The position numbers and the translations under genes were made by a program. A model generated the notes under the pieces. It saw only the letters and a program-made list of their open reading frames with translations, was not told the origin of the DNA and ran no database searches. A DNA stretch of 5,574 nt from contig JAEZGC010000326.1 of NCBI GenBank assembly GCA_023437345.1, forward strand, positions 1-5,574. Direction: 5' to 3'. This document shows, one piece after another, positions 1 to 4,852 of the stretch (position 1 is the first letter of the stretch; each line of letters opens with the position of its first letter). This DNA comes from Actinomycetes bacterium. GTDB taxonomy: Bacteria; Actinomycetota; Actinomycetes; Propionibacteriales; Propionibacteriaceae.

Positions 1-615
1 CGTGAGCAGCCCGGCGGCGTGGCAGGCGGCCGGCCGGGCGAGGTCCCAGGCGGGGTCGCCGACGCCGAGCCGGTCGATGTCCACCAGCTTCCAGCGCCGC
101 CGCAGGACGGTGTGGGCCAGGTGTCCCAGGTGGAAGCCGCCGTGCACCCAGGCGGTCGCCGGCCCGGCAGGGGGGTGCCGGGCCGGTGGGGCGTCGGCGG
201 GCACCGCGCACCTGTGCAGCCGGGCGAGCAGCGTGGCGGCGTCCTGCCACGGCGGCCTGTCGAGGGTCGACAACACCTGCACCCGCGGCCAGACCGTGGC
301 GAGCCGGCCGCCGGGCAGGGTGAGCGGCCGGTACCCCAGCGGCTGGATCCACAGCGGCTCGAGGTCGGGCCGGTGCAGCGCCGCCAGCCGTCGTCCCAGG
401 TCGTCGGCACCGGTGCCTGCCGGGTGCACCTTGATCGCCACCCCGGCGCACAGGAAGACGTCGGTCGGGGCCGGCAGGAAGGGCCGGGTCGGCAGCGGGT
501 AGGTCAGCAGCCGCACCACAGGGGTGGTCGGGCCGACCCGCGCGTCCTGGCCCGCGGCGACCCGCCTCACCCACCCGGCGACCTCCGGGTCGGCGGTAGC
601 TGCGGTGATCGTCAT
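1..615 (-). CDS. Aminoglycoside phosphotransferase (APH)-fold protein, 3' end outside window; catalytic Asp replaced by Gly
   Basis: The first 205 residues are visible and the C-terminus lies beyond the left edge. The fold is recognised from two blocks. One is VAIKVHP (residues 59-65), the position of the ATP-binding lysine (K62). The other is VHGGFHLGH (157-165) followed by LVDIDRLGVGDPAWDLARP (177-195), which is typical of the APH superfamily (PF01636 type). In the family the first motif reads HGDxHxxN/Q, with Asp as catalytic base. Here residue 160 is Gly and the later metal-ligand position (165) is His. The metal-binding Asp is present (D179 or D181). The protein may therefore be inactive, or a binding or regulatory homologue, and I would not call it a resistance enzyme. 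Many such proteins in actinomycetes have unknown small-molecule substrates. The ATG at 615 is chosen because a purine-rich GGAGAGGGAG precedes it by 3 bases. The gene diverges from the two-component operon. Family is confident; function is not. Confidence 0.8.
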   Translation of the reverse strand, partial: MTITAATADPEVAGWVRRVAAGQDARVGPTTPVVRLLTYPLPTRPFLPAPTDVFLCAGVAIKVHPAGTGADDLGRRLAALHRPDLEPLWIQPLGYRPLTLPGGRLATVWPRVQVLSTLDRPPWQDAATLLARLHRCAVPADAPPARHPPAGPATAWVHGGFHLGHLAHTVLRRRWKLVDIDRLGVGDPAWDLARPAACHAAGLLT

Positions 616-635
616 CGGCTCCCTCTCCGCCCCGA

Positions 636-641
636 AGCCTA
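636..641 (-). promoter_or_regulatory. Possible -10 box for the APH-fold gene
   Basis: On the minus strand TAGGCT (641 down to 636) fits the actinobacterial TANNNT pattern. Transcription would begin near 629, giving a leader of about 14 nt that holds the purine-rich ribosome site at 619-628 (GGAGAGGGAG on the minus strand). No convincing -35 hexamer stands 17-18 bp upstream, so this is a weak assignment. Confidence 0.3.
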
Positions 642-742
642 ACGGGCCTCGCGCCGGGGGCACCGTCCGCTTCCCAGGGGCGTTCGTGCCGGGTGAGCAG
701 GCCTGGTCGTCAAGACCCGACCCAAGACTCCACCTGGCGCTA

Positions 743-771
743 CTGTCCGCCGCCGGACGGCTGCCTAGGGT
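743..771 (+). promoter_or_regulatory. Probable promoter of the two-component operon, leaderless
   Basis: TAGGGT at 766-771 ends exactly six bases before the ATG at 778. This is the placement expected when the start codon itself is the transcript's first base, a common arrangement in actinobacteria. A partial -35 match (CTGTCC, 743-748) lies 17 bp upstream. The spacer holds an inverted repeat, GTCCG (745-749) and CGGAC (754-758), separated by four bases, which could be an operator. The alternative reading of AGGGTGG as a ribosome site would leave only 4 bases to the ATG, which is short. Inference from position and consensus only. Confidence 0.45.
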
Positions 772-777
772 GGTCGC

Positions 778-1968
778 ATGACCGCCAGCACTGCGCCCGA
801 GGCAGACGCCAGCTACGCCGCCCTGGCCAGGGAGCGGCTGGCGGCGCCCCGCAACCCGTTCACCGTCATCGCCAGCGGCCTGGCGTGGCGCTCGCTGGCG
901 TACTGCTTCACCTCGATCCTGATGGGCATTGTGGCGCTCGCGGCCGGCATCCTCGGGTTCTTCGCGCTCGGCTCGGTGATGTCGGAGACCGCGGACACCG
1001 AACGCCGGCGCCTCGCGATGCTCGGTCTGCGGCCGCCGGCGCGCCCACGAGCCGCCGACTCCGAGCGCAGGGCTGGTCAGGGCGGACTTGCGGTGTGGGG
1101 CATCACGGTGCTGTTCGGGCTGGTGGACGCGCTGCCCGGTTCGCTGATCGTCGGCGCCCTGCTGGTGGGGGTGAGCGGGCTGCTGAGCAACCCGACGCCG
1201 ATGCTGGCTGTGCTGTACGGGATCTGGCTGTGGGGCTGGCTGACCGCCGGCGCGTACGTGGCGTGGGCGCTGGCCAGCGCCCAGGCGCATGCAGTGATCG
1301 CGGCGAGCGCGCCCCCCGAAGCCGAACGCCAGGTCGCCGAACTCACCAGTTCCCGCAGCGAGCTGGTGGACGTCTTCGAGAGCGAGCGGCGCCGCATCGA
1401 GCGCGACCTGCACGACGGCGCGCAGCAACACCTCGTTGTCTCCACCATGCACCTTGGCGAGGCCGTGTACCTGCTCGACAACGGCCAGCCGGACGGGGCG
1501 CGCTCTGCAGTGCTGTCCGCCCAGGACGCTGTCGAGACCGCGCTGGCCTCGCTGCGCGACACGATCCGCGGCATCCACCCGCAGGTGCTCAGCGACCGCG
1601 GGCTGGTCGCCGCAGTCCAGGAACTGGCGGTGCGCCAGCCGCTCGCGGTCACGGTCCGGGTGACCGGCGCCCCCCGTCCGCTGCCGGCGAGCGTGGAGAA
1701 CGCGGCCTACTACGTGACGAGCGAGGCGCTGACCAATGTGGCGCGGCACTCGGGTGCCGGGCAGGCGACCGTCAGGCTCGACTACGCCGGCCGGCTGCTG
1801 CTGCAGGTTGTCGACGACGGCCACGGCGGGGCGCGGATCGCGTCCGGCCACGGGATCAGCGGGCTGGTGGAACGCACCCAGACGGCGGGCGGCACTTTCG
1901 AGCTGACCAGCCCGCCGGGGGGACCCACCATGGTGAGCGCCACCTTCCCCTACGCTGGGCGGCCATGA
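778..1968 (+). CDS. Membrane sensor histidine kinase, NarL/DesK type (HisKA_3)
   Basis: A 396-residue sensor kinase that should autophosphorylate and pass phosphate to the regulator encoded directly downstream. A short cytoplasmic leader precedes a membrane region: a helix at about 40-70, one or two at about 103-140, and one at about 142-168. The arrangement, with a Trp-Arg-Ser-Leu-Ala-Tyr entry (37-42), resembles the actinobacterial 'putative sensor' domain (PF13796 type). There is no large extracellular ligand-binding domain. The dimerisation/phosphotransfer block ERRRIERDLHDGAQQH (203-218) holds the phospho-acceptor His212. The ATPase domain shows the N box SEALTNVARHS (315-325, Asn320), G1 box DDGHGGA (346-352) and G2 box GHGISGLVER (357-366). 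All key residues are present, so it should be active. The ATG at 778 is favoured by the -10-like box six bases upstream. The stop overlaps the next gene's start (ATGA), so the two proteins are very likely co-translated. Signal unknown. Confidence 0.93.
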   Translation: MTASTAPEADASYAALARERLAAPRNPFTVIASGLAWRSLAYCFTSILMGIVALAAGILGFFALGSVMSETADTERRRLAMLGLRPPARPRAADSERRAGQGGLAVWGITVLFGLVDALPGSLIVGALLVGVSGLLSNPTPMLAVLYGIWLWGWLTAGAYVAWALASAQAHAVIAASAPPEAERQVAELTSSRSELVDVFESERRRIERDLHDGAQQHLVVSTMHLGEAVYLLDNGQPDGARSAVLSAQDAVETALASLRDTIRGIHPQVLSDRGLVAAVQELAVRQPLAVTVRVTGAPRPLPASVENAAYYVTSEALTNVARHSGAGQATVRLDYAGRLLLQVVDDGHGGARIASGHGISGLVERTQTAGGTFELTSPPGGPTMVSATFPYAGRP

Positions 1969-2645
1969 GGATCGTCCTTGCCGAGGACGCGGCACTGTTG
2001 CGGGCGGGCCTGGTCGGGCTGCTGCAGCGCGCCGGGCACGAGGTGGTCGCCGAGGTGGCCGACGCGCCGGGCCTGATCGCCGCGATTGAGGAGTGCGCGC
2101 ACGGCGAGGGCCTGCCCGACATCGTGATCACCGACGTCAGGATGCCGCCTGGCATGTCCGACGACGGGCTGCGCGCGGCGGTGGAGATCCGCGAGCGGCA
2201 CCCGATGCTGCCGGTGGTGATCCTCAGCCAGTACGTGGCGCCGGCCTACGCCTCGGTGCTGCTGGAGACCGCCTCGCGTCCGGAGGCCCCGGGAACCGGC
2301 TACCTGCTCAAGGAGCGGGTCGGGCGGGTCGCCGACTTCATGCGGTCGCTGGAGGTGGTCGCCGGCGGGGGCATGGTCGTCGACCCCGAGGTGGTCGGCT
2401 CGCTGCTCCACTCGCGGCAGGACGACGCCCGGCTGGCCCGGCTCACCCCGCGGGAGCGGGAGGTACTGGCGCTGATGGCCAACGGCGCCTCCAACGGCCA
2501 GATCGCCGAGCGGCTGGTGGTCACCCCGGCGGCGGTCGCCAAGCATGTCGCCAATGTCTTCGCCAAGCTCGACCTGGGACCTGACGAGGAGAACCGCCGG
2601 GTGCGGGCCGTGCTGACCTACCTGAACCCTGCCCAGGCGACCTAG
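1965..2645 (+). CDS. DNA-binding response regulator, NarL/FixJ (LuxR-HTH) family
   Basis: A 226-residue, full-length regulator and cognate partner of the upstream kinase. The receiver domain (about 2-120) has the acidic pair E7-D8, the phospho-acceptor D57 in ITDVRMPP (55-62), the switch Ser88 in VILSQYV (85-91) and K116 in GYLLKERV (112-119). These are all the residues needed for phosphorylation. The C-terminal GerE/LuxR helix-turn-helix begins with LTPREREVL (160-168). Its recognition region is around 176-204, ending FAKLDL. The tail RRVRAVLTYL matches a subfamily common in actinomycetes. It binds DNA as a phosphorylation-controlled dimer in this family; the target genes are not known. No clear ribosome site precedes the ATG, and the ATGA overlap points to translational coupling. 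Its TAG stop overlaps the stop of the convergent transporter gene. Confidence 0.94.
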   Translation: MRIVLAEDAALLRAGLVGLLQRAGHEVVAEVADAPGLIAAIEECAHGEGLPDIVITDVRMPPGMSDDGLRAAVEIRERHPMLPVVILSQYVAPAYASVLLETASRPEAPGTGYLLKERVGRVADFMRSLEVVAGGGMVVDPEVVGSLLHSRQDDARLARLTPREREVLALMANGASNGQIAERLVVTPAAVAKHVANVFAKLDLGPDEENRRVRAVLTYLNPAQAT

Positions 2646-3898
2646 CTGGCCGGGACGAGGTCGGCCGGAATGCTGGCCGGTCGCGCACGCAGCCGGCGCA
2701 CCTCCGGCGACAGCAGCGCCAGCCCGGTGGTCACCAGGCTGACCACGCCCGCCCCGATCAGGGCGGCGTGGACGCCGAAGGCCAGCGTGGCGGGTCCGGC
2801 GAGCATCAGACCGACGGGGCCGAGCATCAGCGAGCCGAGCGCGTCGTAGGACGCCACCCTCGACAGCGACTCGGCCGGAACCTCGTTCTGCATGGTCGTC
2901 ATCCACCACACCCCGAACAGCTGGAAGCCGACCCCCATCGCGAACGCGGCCACCACCACCGGCAGCAGCTCCGCACCGACGCCGAGCAGGATGGCCGGGA
3001 CCCCGGCGGTGAAGGTGAGCAGCGTCGCCACCAGGATGGGACGCCGCGGCCGCCAGACCAGGGCAAGTCCGACCCCGACGAGCGCGCCGACCGCCTCTGA
3101 GGCGAGGAAGGTGGTCCACACCGTCGGCCCGCCGAGCTCGGTCTCGGCGACCACCGGCCCGAAAACGCCATGGGCTGCCTGCAGCACCATGATCATGACC
3201 GAGAACTGCAGCACCACGACCCACAGCCACTGCCGCGACCGGAACTCGCCCCAGCCCGCCACCAGCTGGCGCAACGGGCTCTCGGCCGCGCTGGCCAGGC
3301 TGCCGGTCAACCTGGGCAGGCCGAGCACGAGGACGCCGGCCACCAGGTACAGCCCGCCGGCCACCACCATCGCCCAGCCGCCGCCGAGCCAGACCACCAT
3401 GGCGCCGCCGGCGACCAGGCCTGCCAGCCGGGCGCCGGACGCGCCGCCGCTCAGCCAGGCGTTGGCCTGCTGAAGGTCGCGGGCAGGCACCAGGTCGGGG
3501 ATGATCCCGGTCAGCGCGGGGTAGACCGCCGCGCCCGCCACTCCGGCCAGTGCCGCGGCCAGGCAGATCGCCCACACCGGTGCCCGTCCGGACAGCATCA
3601 TGAGCCCTATCGAGCCGAACGCGATACCCGTCATGAACTCGCCCCAGCGCAGCACCACGGCGCGCGGGTAGCGGTCGGCGACCACGCCGCCGACCAGCAT
3701 GAACACCACCAGCGGGGTGGTCTGCGCGGCGAGCACGAGGGACAGCGTTCCCGCGTCCGCCCCCGGCAGCCGGAGCACGCCGAAGGCGAGGGCGACCGGC
3801 GAGAATGCCATGCCGAGCATCGAGATGGTGCGGGCGGCGAGCAGGGTCAGGAACGGACGGTTGCCGAGCAGCGCACGCGCCGACAACGAGACTGACAT
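2642..3898 (-). CDS. MFS transporter, DHA3 / MFS_3-like exporter
   Basis: A 418-residue integral membrane protein with about 12 predicted hydrophobic helices, the usual size for the major facilitator superfamily. The loop 2-3 signature is clear: GGVVADRYPR (residues 70-79). The stretch ALTGIIPDLVPARDLQQANA (128-147) and, in the second half, MQNEVPAESLSRVASYDALG (336-355) are hallmarks of the drug:H+ antiporter-3 / MFS_3 group, which includes siderophore and drug exporters. A proton-driven efflux role is likely, but the substrate cannot be read from sequence. The ATG at 3898 is preferred because GGAAGG stands 8 bases upstream. An in-frame TTG at 3958 would add 20 residues with no ribosome site and would run through the promoter region. 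The gene converges on the two-component operon and diverges from the ABM-domain gene. No dedicated repressor gene adjoins it. Confidence 0.92.
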   Translation of the reverse strand: MSVSLSARALLGNRPFLTLLAARTISMLGMAFSPVALAFGVLRLPGADAGTLSLVLAAQTTPLVVFMLVGGVVADRYPRAVVLRWGEFMTGIAFGSIGLMMLSGRAPVWAICLAAALAGVAGAAVYPALTGIIPDLVPARDLQQANAWLSGGASGARLAGLVAGGAMVVWLGGGWAMVVAGGLYLVAGVLVLGLPRLTGSLASAAESPLRQLVAGWGEFRSRQWLWVVVLQFSVMIMVLQAAHGVFGPVVAETELGGPTVWTTFLASEAVGALVGVGLALVWRPRRPILVATLLTFTAGVPAILLGVGAELLPVVVAAFAMGVGFQLFGVWWMTTMQNEVPAESLSRVASYDALGSLMLGPVGLMLAGPATLAFGVHAALIGAGVVSLVTTGLALLSPEVRRLRARPASIPADLVPAS

Positions 3899-3906
3899 GG
3901 GTGGGG

Positions 3907-3912
3907 CCTTCC
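3907..3912 (-). promoter_or_regulatory. Ribosome binding site that fixes the MFS start
   Basis: GGAAGG on the minus strand, 8 bases before the ATG at 3898. It favours this start over the upstream TTG at 3958, which has no purine-rich site. Confidence 0.6.
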
Positions 3913-3928
3913 AGAAAGACAGCCCTCC

Positions 3929-3958
3929 AGTCTCCACCCGCCCCGCGGGGCCCGGCAA
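3929..3958 (-). promoter_or_regulatory. Candidate promoter of the MFS gene
   Basis: On the minus strand TTGCCG (3958-3953, 4 of 6 matches to TTGACA) is followed after 18 bp by GAGACT (3934-3929, 3 of 6 matches to TATAAT). Transcription would start near 3922, giving a leader of about 24 nt that includes the GGAAGG ribosome site. The palindromic sequences at 3941-3967 lie inside and across this promoter, which is where a repressor would bind. Consensus matching only. Confidence 0.35.
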
Positions 3959-3967
3959 GTCGGGCCC
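3941..3967. repeat. Two adjacent palindromes in the divergent promoter region, possible operator
   Basis: CCCCGCGGGG (3941-3950) is a perfect 10-bp palindrome. Overlapping its right edge, GGGCCCG (3948-3954) and CGGGCCC (3961-3967) form perfect 7-bp arms around a 6-bp spacer. The first lies in the -35/-10 spacer of the candidate MFS promoter and the second covers its -35. Two-fold symmetry of this size suits a dimeric repressor such as a TetR or MarR protein. Chance palindromes are common in DNA this GC-rich, so operator function is a hypothesis. Confidence 0.35.
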
Positions 3968-3999
3968 GGCGGGTCCGTGCTATCGGCGCCCCGGTGGCG

Positions 4000-4005
4000 C
4001 AGACT
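4000..4005 (+). promoter_or_regulatory. Possible -10 box for the ABM gene, leaderless spacing
   Basis: CAGACT ends six bases before the ATG at 4012. It differs from the TANNNT pattern only at the first base. No purine-rich ribosome site precedes the ATG, which agrees with a leaderless transcript. An imperfect inverted repeat, GCGCC (3986-3990) and GGCGC (3996-4000), lies just upstream. No clear -35 is seen. Confidence 0.35.
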
Positions 4006-4011
4006 GGCCTC

Positions 4012-4317
4012 ATGCTCATCGTCCACGTCTTCGTCCGCGTCGTCGCCGACAAGGTCGAGGAGTTCGCGGCGGCTTCGGCCGAGAACGCGCGCCACTCGAT
4101 CAGGGAGCCGGGGATCTCCCGCTTCGACGTCCTGCAGTCCAGCGAGGATCCGACCCGGTTCGTGCTCGTCGAGGTGTACCGGACGGCCGAGGCCGCGGCC
4201 GACCACAAGCAGACCGCCCACTACGCGGCCTGGCGGGACACGGTAGCGCCGATGATGGCCGAGCCGCGCAGCTCGCAGAAGTACACCCAGGTCTTCCCCG
4301 AGGCCGTCTTCCTCTAG
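4012..4317 (+). CDS. ABM-domain protein, LsrG-like putative quinol monooxygenase or isomerase
   Basis: A 101-residue single-domain protein of the antibiotic biosynthesis monooxygenase superfamily (PF03992 type): a small cytoplasmic ferredoxin-like fold, usually dimeric, needing no cofactor. The usual features are present in order. A first strand is followed by DKVEEFAAASAENA (13-26), then RFDVLQ (37-42), then VEVYRT (53-58). HKQTAHY (65-71) follows, with His65, His70 and Tyr71, then MMAEPR (81-86). This pattern closely recalls E. coli LsrG, which isomerises phosphorylated AI-2. The same pattern is shared by many other ABM proteins acting on quinols or of unknown function. No lsr transporter, kinase or regulator gene is in view, so an AI-2 role is not supported. 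The gene diverges from the MFS exporter across a 113-bp region. Its stop lies 6 bp from the stop of the convergent membrane-protein gene. Family confident, substrate unknown. Confidence 0.87.
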   Translation: MLIVHVFVRVVADKVEEFAAASAENARHSIREPGISRFDVLQSSEDPTRFVLVEVYRTAEAAADHKQTAHYAAWRDTVAPMMAEPRSSQKYTQVFPEAVFL

Positions 4318-4323
4318 GTCGGG

Positions 4324-4776
4324 TCAGCGTCGCAGCGACCGGCGCCACCACAGCGCGAGCCCGAGCTCCACGACGCCGATCACCGCGATCACCGGCTGCA
4401 GGAAGAAGTAGACCTGCAGGATCGCCAGCTGCACCGCGATCCAGACCAGCAGGGACGCGCCGGCGAGCACGCCGGCAAGGATGCCGAGGCCGGGCCGGCG
4501 GGGCAGCAGGACAATCGGGACGGCGGCCAGCAGGTGGGGGACGCCGACCAGCCCGATCAGCAGCCAGCCAGGGCCGACCCAGCTGGTGAACGGGGTGCGG
4601 GCGAGCCATTCGACGGGGAGCTGCCAGGTGTCGGTGATCAGCCCCTGCCCGCCGGAGAACGCCTGGTACGCGACGAAGAGCTCGAGGACGGCCAGCGTCC
4701 AGGCCGGCCAGCCGCGGCGGCGCCGGGGTGGGGCGAACGGGGTGAGGTCTGCTGTGGTCGGGGTCGGGACCGTCAT
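4324..4776 (-). CDS. Small four-helix integral membrane protein, function unknown
   Basis: A 150-residue protein with a Pro/Thr-rich N-terminus, an Arg cluster (PPRRRRGW, 17-23 region) and four hydrophobic helices at about 25-41, 70-91, 96-117 and 123-144. It ends in a positively charged tail. Between helices 1 and 2 lies TPFTSWVGPGWLL (61-73). This recalls a group of uncharacterised actinobacterial membrane proteins with a 'TPF...PG..L' block before helix 2 and a Leu-Gln-Pro near the last helix (here 126-128). No catalytic or transport motif is visible and I assign no function. The ATG at 4776 is preferred because GGAG stands 5 bases upstream; an in-frame GTG at 4803 is the alternative and would add 9 residues. 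It is co-oriented with the channel-like gene, 76 bp downstream of its stop, so co-transcription is possible. Confidence 0.82.
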   Translation of the reverse strand: MTVPTPTTADLTPFAPPRRRRGWPAWTLAVLELFVAYQAFSGGQGLITDTWQLPVEWLARTPFTSWVGPGWLLIGLVGVPHLLAAVPIVLLPRRPGLGILAGVLAGASLLVWIAVQLAILQVYFFLQPVIAVIGVVELGLALWWRRSLRR

Positions 4777-4781
4777 GTGCG

Positions 4782-4785
4782 CTCC
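4782..4785 (-). promoter_or_regulatory. Ribosome binding site for the four-helix membrane protein
   Basis: GGAG on the minus strand, 5 bases before the ATG at 4776. It supports this ATG over the in-frame GTG at 4803. Confidence 0.5.
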
Positions 4786-4786
4786 A

Positions 4787-4810
4787 GTCAGCGGTGCTGA
4801 CACAAAGTGT
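4787..4810. repeat. Two abutting inverted repeats between the channel-like gene and the four-helix gene
   Basis: GTCAGC (4787-4792) and GCTGAC (4796-4801) are perfect 6-bp arms around GGT. ACAC (4800-4803) and GTGT (4807-4810) flank AAA immediately beside them. Both lie in the 76-bp gap and end just before the ribosome site of the downstream gene. They could be an operator, or a hairpin in the leader of the downstream transcript. No T-tract follows on the minus strand, so a classical intrinsic terminator is unlikely. Confidence 0.35.
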
Positions 4811-4852
4811 GCTCGCGCCGCATCGCCGCCGCAGGCAATTCGTGTGCTGCTG

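Noticed and set aside
19..642. Plus-strand open frame over the left-hand gene.
   Set aside because: It is the complement of the APH-fold gene and shows no recognisable motif, while the minus strand gives a clear family match and a ribosome site.
693..2645. Apparent 650-codon plus-strand fusion ending in the response regulator.
   Set aside because: Only the part from 1965 onward is a real protein. The upstream stretch is the kinase gene read out of frame, and the kinase in its own frame has all expected motifs.
2645..2682. Repeated GCTGGCCGG (2645-2653 and 2672-2680) and a CGGCC/GGCCG hairpin near the convergent stops, considered as a terminator.
   Set aside because: The repeat reflects two Pro-Ala-Ser codon runs in the MFS C-terminus. 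The hairpin has only 5-bp arms, a long loop and no T-tract.
2892..3473. Plus-strand open frame inside the MFS gene.
   Set aside because: Thr/Pro/Ser-rich translation without any domain, opposite to a clear 12-helix transporter.
3899..3958. Upstream TTG start (3958) for the MFS gene.
   Set aside because: No ribosome site precedes it, the extra 20 residues do not resemble the family's N-terminus, and the stretch is better explained as promoter and leader.
1950..4208. Very long open frame of 752 codons on the minus strand.
   Set aside because: It lies antisense to the response regulator and out of frame across the MFS gene. Its composition is Arg/Gly/Pro/Ala-rich low-complexity sequence typical of a shadow frame in GC-rich DNA.
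4777..4803. Upstream GTG start (4803) for the four-helix membrane protein.
   Set aside because: The ATG at 4776 has GGAG at good spacing, and the GTG lies within the inverted repeats.
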